A DNA stretch of 64,000 nucleotides. It comes from Polynucleobacter sp. AP-Capit-er-40B-B4. Lineage in GTDB: Bacteria; Pseudomonadota; Gammaproteobacteria; Burkholderiales; Burkholderiaceae. Positions 7,981 to 16,699 of the stretch are shown here, piece after piece. The DNA lies in NCBI RefSeq assembly GCF_018882245.1, contig NZ_JACVOV010000001.1:310001-374000 (forward strand), written 5' to 3'. Each line of letters begins with the position of its first letter. The stretch's first letter is position 1. The notes beneath the pieces are model-generated. The model had not been told where the DNA came from. It saw only the letters and a list, made by a program, of their open reading frames with translations, and did no database searches. The position numbers and the translations under genes are program-made.

Positions 7981-8835
7981 TTATGCGGCCATGTGCTTGA
8001 GACCACGCTCAAGCAAAACACCAATTAAATGTTGTTTGGCTTCTGCACTATTAGTGATGTCAGCAATTGCTTCAATTTCATTGCGAGCTGCAGCAACCGC
8101 TTGAGCAATCAATTCATCATTGAGCTTTTTGCCGTCAACCAAATCTTGCGCAGCCGTCGCCATCACCGGTGTAGCGCCAACCGAGAAGAAAGTAAAAGCG
8201 CAATTGGTTAATACATCACCTTGCTTTTGTGCCACCGCTGCAAGACCAGCAACTGCATAGTCACCATGACGTTTAGCAAGCTCATGAAAATAGAAAACCT
8301 CTTGCTTGCTTGCAAGAGGAATTTCTGTTGCAACTAAAATCTCATCAGGCTCTAAAGAGGTTGTATACAAATCAATGAAGAAATCTTTTGCAGAAATACG
8401 ACGCTCACCCGCTGGGCCGTGAATAATCATCGTGGCACGCAGAGTCAAGCTACAAGCAGGCCACTCGGCTGCAGGATCACCGTAAGCCAAAGAGCCGCCC
8501 CAAGTACCCAGATTGCGAATAGCTCGATGTGCAATATGCGGTGCAGCAGCCTTCAAAAGCGGCGCATGCTTTGCAACCAACTCAGAATCTTCAATTTCGG
8601 TATGAGTAACAAGCGCGCCGATGCGCAAACTATTACCCACAACAGAAATGCCTTTGAGCTCAGCGATATCAGTAATGTCAATCAATACGCTTGGCTCAGA
8701 CAAGCGCATATTGAGCGTTGCTAACAAAGTTTGTCCGCCCGCAATTAAACGAGCATCTTCGCCAGCTTCCTCAAGCAAAGATAGGGCTTCATGTAAGGCC
8801 TTAGGCTTCACATAGTCAAATGCTGCAGCTTTCAT
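7981..8835 (-). CDS. Molybdenum hydroxylase FAD-binding medium subunit (CoxM-like)
   Basis: 284 residues. The N-terminal FAD-binding loop ARLIAGGQTLLATLNMRL (about residues 28-45) and the second loop NLGTWGGSLAYGDPAAE (about 108-124) match FAD-binding subunits of the CoxM / xanthine dehydrogenase family, which pass electrons from Fe-S clusters to an acceptor. GGAGGAGACGTA precedes the ATG, an unusually strong ribosome site. The gene is preceded by coxG with a 128 bp AT-rich spacer and followed by the small-subunit gene. Confidence 0.92.
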   Translation of the reverse strand: MKAAAFDYVKPKALHEALSLLEEAGEDARLIAGGQTLLATLNMRLSEPSVLIDITDIAELKGISVVGNSLRIGALVTHTEIEDSELVAKHAPLLKAAAPHIAHRAIRNLGTWGGSLAYGDPAAEWPACSLTLRATMIIHGPAGERRISAKDFFIDLYTTSLEPDEILVATEIPLASKQEVFYFHELAKRHGDYAVAGLAAVAQKQGDVLTNCAFTFFSVGATPVMATAAQDLVDGKKLNDELIAQAVAAARNEIEAIADITNSAEAKQHLIGVLLERGLKHMAA

Positions 8836-8963
8836 TACGTCTCCTCCACCACCAATGTAATTCGCTTTTTAGCTTTTTATTTTTGTACTGCTTTAGTTTT
8901 TTACTTCTTCAGTTTTTACTGCAACTGCTTTTTATAGTTTTATAGAGCTTTATGTTTGCTCTT
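8836..8963. other. T-rich quasi-repetitive spacer between coxG-like and FAD-subunit genes
   Basis: A 128 bp gap inside the leftward operon, strongly T-rich on the plus strand (A-rich in the transcript), with recurring near-copies of CTTTTTA, TGCTTT and AGTTTTT every 10-20 bases. No open frame, clear hairpin or promoter is visible. It may be a single-stranded leader that boosts translation of the FAD subunit, whose ribosome site is strong, or simply drifted sequence. Confidence 0.5.
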
Positions 8964-9440
8964 TTATTTACTGCCAGCGTCTGACTCCAACGCCACTGTC
9001 TCCCCGCCTAATTCTTTTGCGAACTTCTGAAAAAAGTCGTCTGCAATCTTTTTTGCCGATGCGCTAATCAAGCGACCGCCAATTTGACCCAACTTGCCGC
9101 CAATCGAAGCTTCCGTTGTGTAAGAGACCAAAGTCCCTCCTTCGGCCTGCTTCAGTTCTACGCGTGACTTTCCTTTAGCAAATCCCGCTGCCCCACCTGA
9201 CCCCTCAAAAGCCATAGAGCAAGACTGGTCAGGAACAATGTCACTCAGGAGCAATTTCCCAGCAAATCGGGCTCTAACAGGCCCAATTTTGAACATTACC
9301 TTGGCATGAATCTCTTCTGGGGAGATTCGGCTGATCTCCTCGCAACCAGGAATGGACTTGGCCAGAACGTCAATATCGTTCAAACCCTTCCACACATCAG
9401 GGATTGGAGCCGATATCAGTTGCTCGCCATTTAATTCCAT
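8964..9440 (-). CDS. CoxG-like SRPBCC protein
   Basis: 158 residues starting MELNGEQLISAPIPDVWKGL, the characteristic opening of the CoxG / carbon monoxide dehydrogenase subunit G family of SRPBCC-fold proteins. In the CO dehydrogenase system CoxG is thought to help recruit the enzyme to the membrane. Homologues accompany many xanthine dehydrogenase-family hydroxylases. AAGGAGATCAA directly precedes the ATG. It is the first gene of the leftward hydroxylase operon. The promoter lies just upstream next to a palindrome that may bind the divergent TetR protein. Confidence 0.88.
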   Translation of the reverse strand: MELNGEQLISAPIPDVWKGLNDIDVLAKSIPGCEEISRISPEEIHAKVMFKIGPVRARFAGKLLLSDIVPDQSCSMAFEGSGGAAGFAKGKSRVELKQAEGGTLVSYTTEASIGGKLGQIGGRLISASAKKIADDFFQKFAKELGGETVALESDAGSK

Positions 9441-9482
9441 TTGATCTCCTTGGGGTTTGTACGAATAGAGTCTTATCTACCA

Positions 9483-9495
9483 ATTGTTCAACAAT
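9483..9495. promoter_or_regulatory. Candidate TetR operator palindrome
   Basis: ATTGTTCAACAAT, a perfect inverted repeat with 6 bp arms around one central base. It lies in the 112 bp between divergent coxG-like and tetR genes and overlaps the proposed minus-strand -10 element, the usual arrangement for repression by a divergent TetR-family protein. Confidence 0.5.
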
Positions 9496-9520
9496 GTACC
9501 ATTATTTAACTTTTGGTCAA
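9493..9520 (-). promoter_or_regulatory. Candidate sigma-70 promoter for the leftward hydroxylase operon
   Basis: On the minus strand TTGACC (9520-9515) is followed after 16 bases by TACATT (9498-9493). This gives 5/6 and 4/6 matches to the -35 and -10 consensus. It lies about 50 bp upstream of the coxG-like start and the -10 overlaps the palindrome at 9483-9495. Confidence 0.5.
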
Positions 9521-9552
9521 TAAGTCCAAATTCGGATAAACCCTGAGAACCC

Positions 9553-10245
9553 ATGCGTTTCACTGAAGATAGCGTTTCCAGCCCAAATAATGCTGAAATT
9601 TCAGCGGGAGTAGCAACGCCAACCAGAAAGCGGATGGGCACAGCTGAACGCAAACGCCAGATATTAGATAGCGCCATTCAATTCTTTGCCAAGCATGGCA
9701 TTGATGGTCAATTAAGAAATTTAACAAAAGAATTGGGTGTTACACACACTCTGCTCTATCACTACTTCCCCACCAAAGATGCGCTGATTCAAGAGGTTTA
9801 TAAAGAAGTTTTTGAATCCCGCTGGAAGCCTGAGTGGGAAGAATTACTGGACGATGACTCGCTCACTCCAGAGGAAAAACTGAATGCTTTTTATCTCGAT
9901 TATTCGAACACCGTACTCACTTACGACTTCGTACGCATCTTGATATTCTCTGGCTTAAGCGATCATTCCATTAGCGACAAATTCTTTGAGCTTTTGCGCT
10001 CACGCCTATTACCGCGACTCATTCGAGAAACCCGCAAGTATTGCGGTAGACCCAATACCTCAAAACCGACTCAACGCGAGCTTGAATTCCTAATGGGTCT
10101 GCATGGCGGCGTCTTCTATATTGGTATGCGCCGCTGGATCTACGGGCAAGCCATCTATGCCGCCGAGAGCCCTGATACCGAGCAAGAAATTATTCGAGAT
10201 CGCGTTCAGGCTTACCTTCATTCCGCCAAATCACTATTCGCTTAA
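9553..10245 (+). CDS. TetR/AcrR family transcriptional regulator
   Basis: 230 residues. A 30-residue N-terminal arm precedes the TetR DNA-binding domain, seen in RKRQILDSAIQFFAKHGIDG, then LTKELGVTHTLLYHYFPTKD. The C-terminal ligand domain is unassigned. It is divergent from the molybdenum hydroxylase operon and is the first gene of a rightward set with a VOC enzyme, a flavin hydroxylase and an ABC importer. It is therefore likely to sense the pathway substrate or an intermediate and control one or both directions. The ribosome site is weak; ATG at 9637 (GTAERKRQ...) would be a shorter alternative start. The ligand is unknown. Confidence 0.88.
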   Translation: MRFTEDSVSSPNNAEISAGVATPTRKRMGTAERKRQILDSAIQFFAKHGIDGQLRNLTKELGVTHTLLYHYFPTKDALIQEVYKEVFESRWKPEWEELLDDDSLTPEEKLNAFYLDYSNTVLTYDFVRILIFSGLSDHSISDKFFELLRSRLLPRLIRETRKYCGRPNTSKPTQRELEFLMGLHGGVFYIGMRRWIYGQAIYAAESPDTEQEIIRDRVQAYLHSAKSLFA

Positions 10246-10259
10246 TTACAAAGGTCATC

Positions 10260-10718
10260 ATGTCTAACTTAAGCCTTAACCACTTCTCAATTCGCAGTCT
10301 AGAGATCGAAAAAACTACTGAGTTTTACAGCAAGTTACTTGGCCTAACGGTCGGCCCCAGACCAGAGTTCCCGTTTCCAGGTGTTTGGCTTTATAACGGC
10401 GACGAAAGTAGCTGGGCTAATGCAGTCCTGCACCTTATTGCGATTGATAAAAATGATCCGAACGGACTAAAAAAATATTTAGGTGAGCGCGACCCTAGCT
10501 CCTTGCATGGATCTGGCGCAGTTGATCACATTGCTTTTTTTGCAAATGGCCTGGAAGAAAAAATTGCGCTCCTCAAAAAATTAAATATTGCCTATCGCGA
10601 GAGAACCGTGCCGGTAATAGGACTCCATCAAATATTTTTGGATGATCCCAATGGGATTGTTATTGAGTTGAACTATCCAGCAGCAGAAAAAACCGCCTTG
10701 GATGCGAAAGCAGCATAG
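10260..10718 (+). CDS. VOC superfamily (glyoxalase/extradiol dioxygenase-fold) enzyme
   Basis: 152 residues with two beta-alpha-beta-beta-beta modules. Metal ligands can be assigned as H8 (NHFSIRS), H90 (VDHIAFF) and E136 (GIVIELNY), the 2-His-1-Glu set of VOC enzymes. The LDDPNGIVIELNYP ending is typical. Such proteins may be dioxygenases, isomerases or lyases. In this setting, 10 bp before a flavin-dependent aromatic hydroxylase, a ring-cleavage or ring-modifying step is a reasonable inference. It is shorter than two-domain extradiol dioxygenases (about 290 residues), so dioxygenase activity is not assured. AAAGG precedes the ATG. Confidence 0.8.
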   Translation: MSNLSLNHFSIRSLEIEKTTEFYSKLLGLTVGPRPEFPFPGVWLYNGDESSWANAVLHLIAIDKNDPNGLKKYLGERDPSSLHGSGAVDHIAFFANGLEEKIALLKKLNIAYRERTVPVIGLHQIFLDDPNGIVIELNYPAAEKTALDAKAA

Positions 10719-10727
10719 GAGCTATTG

Positions 10728-11969
10728 ATGGCAAAAATTTTGGTAGCAGGTGGATCTCTTGGCGGCTTATTTGTTGCCAATATTCTGCTGCGCCAAGGTC
10801 ACGATGTGACCCTCCTAGAGAAAACGGTTGGATCCCTAGATGGGAGAGGCGCCGGGATTGTGACCCATGACGCCCTAGCTGAAGCACTCCGCGCTGCAGG
10901 CGTGACTGTGGATGAAACTCTAGGTGTATCCGTTTCTAAGCGAGTTACATTGGGTGCCGATGGTCAAAGTCTCGGGGAAATGGAGTTGCCCCAGGTGCTT
11001 ACCTCTTGGAGCCGCCTGTATCACATGCTTAAAGAAAGCTTTCCGAGCGAACGCTACCTGCAAGGAAAAACTGTTAAGACGGTTACGCAAGATGAGAATG
11101 CTGTGCACGTTCTATGTGATGATGGCAGCAACCATGATGCTGAACTACTCATTGCATCCGATGGCATCCGCTCTGCAGTAAGAGCTCAAGTTGCCCCACA
11201 GATTCAGCCTGAATACGCAGGCTATATCGCTTGGCGTGGCGTCTGTGATGAGGCTTGTTTGTCGAAGTACACCCTCGATACACTATTTAATTGTTTTGGC
11301 TTTTGCCTGCCCAATGGTGAGCAAATGCTAGGCTATCCCGTAGCTGGCTCAGGTAACGACACTCGCCCAGGAAAGCGTCGCTATAACTTTGTTTGGTATC
11401 GCCCTGCCTCGGAGCATGAAGAGCTAGTAAGACTACTGACAGATGATGATGGACATCATTACCCTACCGGCATTCCACCGCTGAAGGTCTCCTGGAAACA
11501 TATTGCTCATATGCGCAAAGTGGCGCAAGAGATTCTAGCCCCCCAATATGCTGAGATTCTTGAAAAAACAGCAGCACCCTTTTTGCAAGCAATCTATGAC
11601 GTGCGCTCGGAGCAAATTGTCTTTGGCAGAATTGCATTAATGGGAGACGCTGCTTTTGTAGGCAGACCTCATGTGGGAATGGGAGTCACTAAAGCAGGAG
11701 ATGAGGCCATAGTAATTGCAAAACATATTGCAGCACTTGGAGCAACTCCAGCAGCACTGAACGCATATAGCGATGAGCGACTCAAGCTAGGACAACAGGT
11801 AGTAGCTAGGGCGCAATATTTAGGGCGCTATATGCAAGCCCAGGGCAGCAAAGGTAATAGGGATAACGAGAAGCTCAAAAGAAATGCGGATACTGTAATG
11901 GCAGAAACTGCTATCGATATCAGCGAACTATTAGCTCAAGGGAAAGCAGTACCTGAATCTGCACATTAA
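10728..11969 (+). CDS. FAD-dependent aromatic hydroxylase, similar to 2,6-dihydroxypyridine 3-monooxygenase
   Basis: 413 residues. The N-terminal FAD fold (ILVAGGSLGGLFVANILLR), the middle block YAGYIAWRGVCDE, the RYNFVWYRP strand and the C-terminal GRIALMGDAAFVGRPHVGMG recall from memory 2,6-dihydroxypyridine 3-hydroxylase of nicotine catabolism. That family has an equivalent 'GY..WRGV', 'NFQWYW' and 'GDAA..PRPH' layout. The reaction would be NAD(P)H- and O2-dependent hydroxylation of an activated ring in the cytoplasm. The ATG at 10728 has TAGGAG 6-7 bases upstream. It follows the VOC gene by 9 bp. Substrate assignment to a dihydroxypyridine is inference; the flavin monooxygenase fold is firm. 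Confidence 0.82.
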   Translation: MAKILVAGGSLGGLFVANILLRQGHDVTLLEKTVGSLDGRGAGIVTHDALAEALRAAGVTVDETLGVSVSKRVTLGADGQSLGEMELPQVLTSWSRLYHMLKESFPSERYLQGKTVKTVTQDENAVHVLCDDGSNHDAELLIASDGIRSAVRAQVAPQIQPEYAGYIAWRGVCDEACLSKYTLDTLFNCFGFCLPNGEQMLGYPVAGSGNDTRPGKRRYNFVWYRPASEHEELVRLLTDDDGHHYPTGIPPLKVSWKHIAHMRKVAQEILAPQYAEILEKTAAPFLQAIYDVRSEQIVFGRIALMGDAAFVGRPHVGMGVTKAGDEAIVIAKHIAALGATPAALNAYSDERLKLGQQVVARAQYLGRYMQAQGSKGNRDNEKLKRNADTVMAETAIDISELLAQGKAVPESAH

Positions 11970-12043
11970 AAAGCGCATTCAGTTAAGATTTAAAAAAACA
12001 AAAGTATTCTTATTTAACAAAGTTTTATATGGAGGAGACAACC

Positions 12044-13279
12044 ATGAAACAAAAAGTAACGAATCAAACAAGACGACAGATGCTGATTGGTGGAGCTGCT
12101 GCTGCAAGCACCCCGCTTTGGCTAAACGTTGCGAACGCTCAATCTGAAACAATTAAGATTGGCTTCCCAACTCCATTGACCGGCCCATTCTCTGCTGAAG
12201 CACAAGACCAAGTCAGGGCTGCTGAATTAGCTATTAAAGAGTTCAACGATGCTGGCGGTTTTAATGGTCGTAAAGCAGAACTCTTGGTTCGAGATGACAA
12301 ACTTAACCCAGGTGAAGCTGCGACCCGCACTCTGGAGTTGATTGAAAAAGATAAAGTGAATTATGTTGTTGGTTCACTCTCTGCAGCAACACAACTCTCA
12401 ATCAATGCAGTCTGCAAAGAACGTAAGGTGCTCTTTAACTCCATCAGCCAATCTGATGCGATTAACGAAGCAAAAGACTGGAGTGTGTATACATTCCATG
12501 AAGCGCTTAACCCAACCATGACTGCAGGCGCCGTAGCGCGTTACTCTATTCCTCGCTTCGGCAAGAAAATTGTTTTCCTTACAGCAGACTATGCTTACGG
12601 CCATGAAATGGTGCGTGCTTTTGAACGTGCCGGAAAAGAAATGGGTGCCACAACATTGGCTGATATTCGCCATCCATTGGGCGCCTCTGACTACTCCGCT
12701 TTCTTGCCACGCATTAAAGCGTTGAATCCAGATATCCTGGTCCTCTGTAACTTTGGTCGTGACCTTGTCAATGCAGCAAAACAATGTACTGACTTTGGTC
12801 TTAAATCCAGCATGAAAATTGTTACGCCAGTTCTTTTGTACACAGCGCGACTAGCTGGTGGCCCAGAGGCTTTCGAAGGCATTATTGGCGGCACATCTTA
12901 TTACTGGGGTCTGGAGGATCGCATCCCAACAGCCAAGGCATTCAATGATGCATTCCGCAAGATGTATAACGGTTCAGTGCCATCCGATTACGGTGCATTA
13001 GGCTATGCCGGTGTAAAAACTGTTCTTGCTGCTGTTAAGAATGCAAAATCTACCGACACAATGAAGGTTGTCACTGCACTGGAAAACTTGAAGTATGACT
13101 TCTACAAGGGTCCAGAGTACTACCGCAAATGCGACCATCAAGCTGTTCAAACAGTCATCATCGTAGAGTCAAAATCTAAGAATATGAAAGACAAGCATGA
13201 CGTCTTCAATATTTTGACGATTGAGCCTACTACTGAGAAAAACATGCGCTCCTGCGCAGAGCTAGGCCACAAAGCCTAA
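12044..13279 (+). CDS. Branched-chain-amino-acid-type ABC transporter substrate-binding protein
   Basis: 411 residues. The signal peptide has a twin-arginine-like TRRQMLIGGAAAA and likely cleavage after NVANAQ (about residue 33). The mature part has a type I periplasmic-binding fold (IKIGFPTPLTGPFSAEAQDQ). ATG at 12044 is preceded by GGAGGAGACAACC; an in-frame ATG at 12029 overlaps that ribosome site and is rejected. The protein would capture the solute for the LivHMGF-type proteins downstream. It follows the flavin hydroxylase by 74 bp and is separated from the permease by tandem hairpins. The ligand is probably the catabolic substrate of the cluster rather than an amino acid, since this family often binds aromatic acids. 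Confidence 0.9.
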   Translation: MKQKVTNQTRRQMLIGGAAAASTPLWLNVANAQSETIKIGFPTPLTGPFSAEAQDQVRAAELAIKEFNDAGGFNGRKAELLVRDDKLNPGEAATRTLELIEKDKVNYVVGSLSAATQLSINAVCKERKVLFNSISQSDAINEAKDWSVYTFHEALNPTMTAGAVARYSIPRFGKKIVFLTADYAYGHEMVRAFERAGKEMGATTLADIRHPLGASDYSAFLPRIKALNPDILVLCNFGRDLVNAAKQCTDFGLKSSMKIVTPVLLYTARLAGGPEAFEGIIGGTSYYWGLEDRIPTAKAFNDAFRKMYNGSVPSDYGALGYAGVKTVLAAVKNAKSTDTMKVVTALENLKYDFYKGPEYYRKCDHQAVQTVIIVESKSKNMKDKHDVFNILTIEPTTEKNMRSCAELGHKA

Positions 13280-13290
13280 TCCAAAAATTT

Positions 13291-13354
13291 CAGGGTGGAT
13301 TAATCGTTCACCCTGATCCACTCCCCAACACCATTTGGTAGAGGGGAGTTTTTT
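13291..13354 (+). terminator. Tandem hairpins between binding protein and permease (attenuator / partial terminator)
   Basis: The first hairpin has arms CAGGGTG and CACCCTG (13291-13315). The second has arms CTCCCC (13321-13326) and GGGGAG (13343-13348) with an inner ACC/GGT pair, and is followed at once by six Ts. This is a rho-independent-like element 12 bp before the permease start. It would stabilise the binding-protein mRNA and lower expression of the downstream transporter genes. Confidence 0.65.
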
Positions 13355-13366
13355 CTGAGTACATTT

Positions 13367-14251
13367 ATGACCGGCCTTACATTTGAACTTCTTTGCATGC
13401 AGCTGCTTACAGGCATCGCCTTGGGCAGTATCTATGCACTTCTAGCCCTGGGCTTATGTCTTATTTTTGGCATGCTCAATGTGGTGAACTTTGCTCATGG
13501 CGCCTTCTTTATGGTCGGCGCATTTTTGGGCGTGTACTTCTTGGGTGTCACTGGAAGCTTTTGGTTTAGCTTGGTGCTAACTCCATTACTTACAGGCGCT
13601 ATTGGTTTGATCACTGAGCGCTTCTTGGTAAGACCGCTATATGGTCGCGGACTGGATTACCCTCTGCTACTGACCTTTGGCCTCTCTTATGTCTTGATCG
13701 AAGTTATGCGTGTGACCTTCGGCATTGAAGGCCTACCCTCAGTAACTCCTGAAGGGCTCACCGGAACAATGAATGTAGGAATTGGTTACTTCCCTAAATA
13801 CCGCCTCTTCTTAATTGCTGCCACCGCAGTCATTATTTTGGGAGTGTGGTTTCTCATCCAAAAAACTCGGTATGGCCTCATTATTAAAGCCGGCGCAGCC
13901 GATCAAGAGATCGTCAAAGTATTGGGCGTTGATATTGCCAAAGTATGGTTTTTAGTCTTTGGATTGGGTTGTGCAATTGCAGGCTTATCAGGGATCTTGG
14001 CCTCGCCAACACGCTCTGTAAATCCTGAGATGGGCATCCCTATTCTGGCAGAGTCATTTGTGGTGACTGTAGTCGGTGGCATGGGCTCACCAGTAGGCGC
14101 AGTAGTTGCCGGCCTATTAGTGGGTGTGGTCTACAGCATGACATCCCTTTTCTTCCCAGACTTAGCAGAGCTATCTATTTTTGTATTGATGGCTGTAGTG
14201 CTATTAATTCGCCCGCAAGGTTTATTTGGCAAAGCAGGAGCGATGGGCTAA
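13367..14251 (+). CDS. ABC transporter permease, LivH type
   Basis: 294 residues, highly hydrophobic with about eight membrane helices. The opening region ...ALGLCLIFGMLNVVNFAHG is the hallmark of LivH-type permeases, and the C-terminal VVGGMGSPVGAVVAGLLVGV block is the loop that contacts the ATPases. It forms the inner-membrane channel with the LivM-type protein encoded 14 bp downstream. No strong ribosome site is visible; the gene lies just after the tandem hairpins. Confidence 0.92.
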   Translation: MTGLTFELLCMQLLTGIALGSIYALLALGLCLIFGMLNVVNFAHGAFFMVGAFLGVYFLGVTGSFWFSLVLTPLLTGAIGLITERFLVRPLYGRGLDYPLLLTFGLSYVLIEVMRVTFGIEGLPSVTPEGLTGTMNVGIGYFPKYRLFLIAATAVIILGVWFLIQKTRYGLIIKAGAADQEIVKVLGVDIAKVWFLVFGLGCAIAGLSGILASPTRSVNPEMGIPILAESFVVTVVGGMGSPVGAVVAGLLVGVVYSMTSLFFPDLAELSIFVLMAVVLLIRPQGLFGKAGAMG

Positions 14252-14265
14252 GGCTCCGTATATTT

Positions 14266-15225
14266 ATGAATTCATTCTTCCAACTCATTGCACGTCATCG
14301 CGTACTAGCAAGTACGTTATTTTTGGCAATCTTCCCATTCATCATGCCGTATGAGGCTTTGGCGATCAATATCTTGATCTTTGGATTATTCGCTATGGGC
14401 TTTAACTTGCTATTTGGTTACATGGGGCTTCTCTCATTTGGTCATGCAGCCTTCTTAGGAATTGGTAGCTACCTCACCGGCATTGGCATTGTTCACTATG
14501 GCATGCCTTGGGGTGCCGCAATCTTGGTTGGCATTATTGGTGCGGCGATTGGTGGACTCATCATGGGTTACCTGGCCATCCGTACTCGCGGCATTTACTT
14601 CTCCATGGTGACTTTGGCTCTGGGTCAAATCATTTATTACATTTTCTATAAGGCAGAGAGTCTTACCGGTGGTGAAAATGGTTTGCGTGGCGTTCGAGTC
14701 GATCAATTCAATATTTTTGGGATCCCAGTTGATTTCTTAAACCCGCTGACAAAGTACTACATCATCCTATTCTTTGTAGTAATCGCTATCTGGTTAATTT
14801 CTCGCATTCTGAGCTCGCCGTTGGGTGCCGTGATGGAAGCAATTCGCGAGAATGAGAAACGCGCTGCGGCTTGTGGTTTTGATGTTGCTCGTACCAAATT
14901 ATTGGTGTTCGTCTTATCGGCAGCAATCTGTGGTTTAGCAGGTTCATTGCGCGCCCTCCACTTATCTATTGTGCCAATTGATTCCTTACATTATCTGCAA
15001 TCTGGTCAAGCGGTGATGATGAGTATCTTGGGTGGAATGGGCACATTCTTTGGCCCATTTGTTGGTGCAGCAGTCATGCTTTACCTAGAAGATGTTGTCA
15101 CCACCTTCACCAAACATTGGATGGCCGTCATTGGCTTGATTTTCATGTTCTTTGTGCTGTTCTTCCCCAAGGGAATCTGGGGAACCATTCTGAGCAAGCT
15201 ACAAATTAATCAGGATTCGAAATAA
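14266..15225 (+). CDS. ABC transporter permease, LivM type
   Basis: 319 residues with about eight to nine membrane helices. LFAMGFNLLFGYMGLLSFGHAAFLG (about residues 41-65) and the later GGMGTFFGPFVGAAVM block are typical LivM motifs. It pairs with the LivH-type permease. Its stop codon shares a base with the ATG of the following ATPase gene (TAATG), so the two are translationally coupled. Confidence 0.92.
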   Translation: MNSFFQLIARHRVLASTLFLAIFPFIMPYEALAINILIFGLFAMGFNLLFGYMGLLSFGHAAFLGIGSYLTGIGIVHYGMPWGAAILVGIIGAAIGGLIMGYLAIRTRGIYFSMVTLALGQIIYYIFYKAESLTGGENGLRGVRVDQFNIFGIPVDFLNPLTKYYIILFFVVIAIWLISRILSSPLGAVMEAIRENEKRAAACGFDVARTKLLVFVLSAAICGLAGSLRALHLSIVPIDSLHYLQSGQAVMMSILGGMGTFFGPFVGAAVMLYLEDVVTTFTKHWMAVIGLIFMFFVLFFPKGIWGTILSKLQINQDSK

Positions 15226-15980
15226 TGAATAGCGCAACTACAACCCCTATTCTTGAAGCGCGTGACGTTAGCAAGAGCTTTGGCAAGTTCAAGGCTTTAC
15301 AAAATGTATCAACCAGCTTTATGCCTGGAACGCTAACTGCAATCATCGGACCCAATGGCGCTGGCAAAAGTACATTCTTTAATGTTCTGAGCGGTGCCTT
15401 CCCTCCTTCGAGTGGTCAAATCTTATTTAATGGCAAAGACATTACCGGCATGCAGCAACATGAGTTTGCTCGTATTGGAATTTCTAAGAGCTTTCAGATT
15501 ACCAATGTCTTCAAGCAATTAAGCGTCCATGAAAATGTCCGCGTAGCAGCTCAAATGGAGACATCACGCTATAACTTTTTAAGTAATGCGCAGAGTTATC
15601 CAAAGCCCATTGAGATCGCCGATGAACTACTTCGCCGCGTCAATCTTGAGCATTTGCGCAATAAGAAAACTGGTGATTTAGCTCATGGTCAACAACGCGC
15701 GCTAGAGATTGCGATGGCTTTGGCCTGCAACCCTAGCCTGCTATTGCTGGATGAGCCTACAGCAGGCATGTCGCCAGAAGAGACCTTAGTCATGATGGAA
15801 TTAATTCGCACACTCGCTAGTGAGCGCACGGTCATCTTGGTTGAGCACAAAATGAAACTCATTATGGGTTTATGCAAACGCATCATCGTTTTGCACCATG
15901 GTGAATTCTTGGCAGAAGGTACGCCAGAAGAAATTCAAAATAATGCCGAGGTACGACGCGTGTATCTAGGTCAAGGTTAA
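15225..15980 (+). CDS. ABC transporter ATP-binding protein, LivG type
   Basis: 251 residues. Walker A GPNGAGKST near residue 42, a Q-loop around SFQITNVF, a signature AHGQQRALEIA in place of LSGGQ (as common in LivG), Walker B LLLLDEPTAGM and a switch His in VEHKMKLIM. It hydrolyses ATP to drive import. It overlaps the LivM-type gene by one base and is 14 bp before the LivF-type gene. Confidence 0.93.
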   Translation: MNSATTTPILEARDVSKSFGKFKALQNVSTSFMPGTLTAIIGPNGAGKSTFFNVLSGAFPPSSGQILFNGKDITGMQQHEFARIGISKSFQITNVFKQLSVHENVRVAAQMETSRYNFLSNAQSYPKPIEIADELLRRVNLEHLRNKKTGDLAHGQQRALEIAMALACNPSLLLLDEPTAGMSPEETLVMMELIRTLASERTVILVEHKMKLIMGLCKRIIVLHHGEFLAEGTPEEIQNNAEVRRVYLGQG

Positions 15981-15994
15981 ATAGAGAGCAAATT

Positions 15995-16699
15995 ATGTTG
16001 CGTGTAGAGAATTTAAATGCCTGGTATGACCGCAGTCACGTCTTGCAAGGTGTATCACTTCAAGTAAATAAAGGTGAAATCGTCACCCTGATGGGTCGTA
16101 ATGGTGCAGGCAAAACCACCACCCTGCGTTCATTAATGGGCTTGCTCTCCAAGCGTCAAGGTAAAGCTGAAATTGATGGCACCTCATTTTTAGATTTACC
16201 GGCACATGAACGCTTTCACCTTGGTTTAGCTTATGTTCCAGAGGATCGCCGTATTGTTCCAGGCCTTACCGTAAAAGAGAATTTAGAGCTTGGCGTAATC
16301 GCCAAAAAGAATTCTGGCGACATGGCCGCCCTCGTTGACGAAATCGCTGAAACCTTCCCCAGACTTAAAGAGCGTCTACATCAGGATGGCACATCAATGT
16401 CTGGTGGTGAGCAGCAGATGCTAGCAATCGCTAGAGCCATGATTGGTAAGCCTAAAGTGATTTTGCTTGATGAGCCTTCAGAGGGCATCATGCCGGTTTT
16501 AGTCGATGAAATGTTTGAGTTATTTGCCAAGCTGAAGCAGCAGGGACTGACGATTCTTTTAGTAGAGCAAAACGTCCAGCAAGCTCTAAAAATTTCTGAT
16601 CGTGCTTATATTCTGGATCAAGGTGAGATTGTGTTCCACGATACCGCTCAGAATCTCTTAAACAACGATGAGATTCAGCAAAAGTATTGCGCGGTTTAA
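15995..16699 (+). CDS. ABC transporter ATP-binding protein, LivF type
   Basis: 234 residues. Walker A GRNGAGKTT (about residues 34-42), signature MSGGEQQMLAIARA, Walker B VILLDEPSEGIMP, and the H-loop position occupied by Gln in LLVEQNVQQAL, which is normal for LivF. It is the second ATPase of the importer. Its stop overlaps the stop of the convergent YqaA-like gene by four bases, leaving no room for a terminator. Confidence 0.93.
   Translation: MLRVENLNAWYDRSHVLQGVSLQVNKGEIVTLMGRNGAGKTTTLRSLMGLLSKRQGKAEIDGTSFLDLPAHERFHLGLAYVPEDRRIVPGLTVKENLELGVIAKKNSGDMAALVDEIAETFPRLKERLHQDGTSMSGGEQQMLAIARAMIGKPKVILLDEPSEGIMPVLVDEMFELFAKLKQQGLTILLVEQNVQQALKISDRAYILDQGEIVFHDTAQNLLNNDEIQQKYCAV

Noticed and set aside
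5013-8835. Aerobic carbon monoxide dehydrogenase (coxMSL)
   Set aside because: The active-site loop is QYRGVGHP, without the Cys that binds copper in form I CO dehydrogenase; only the family level is supported.
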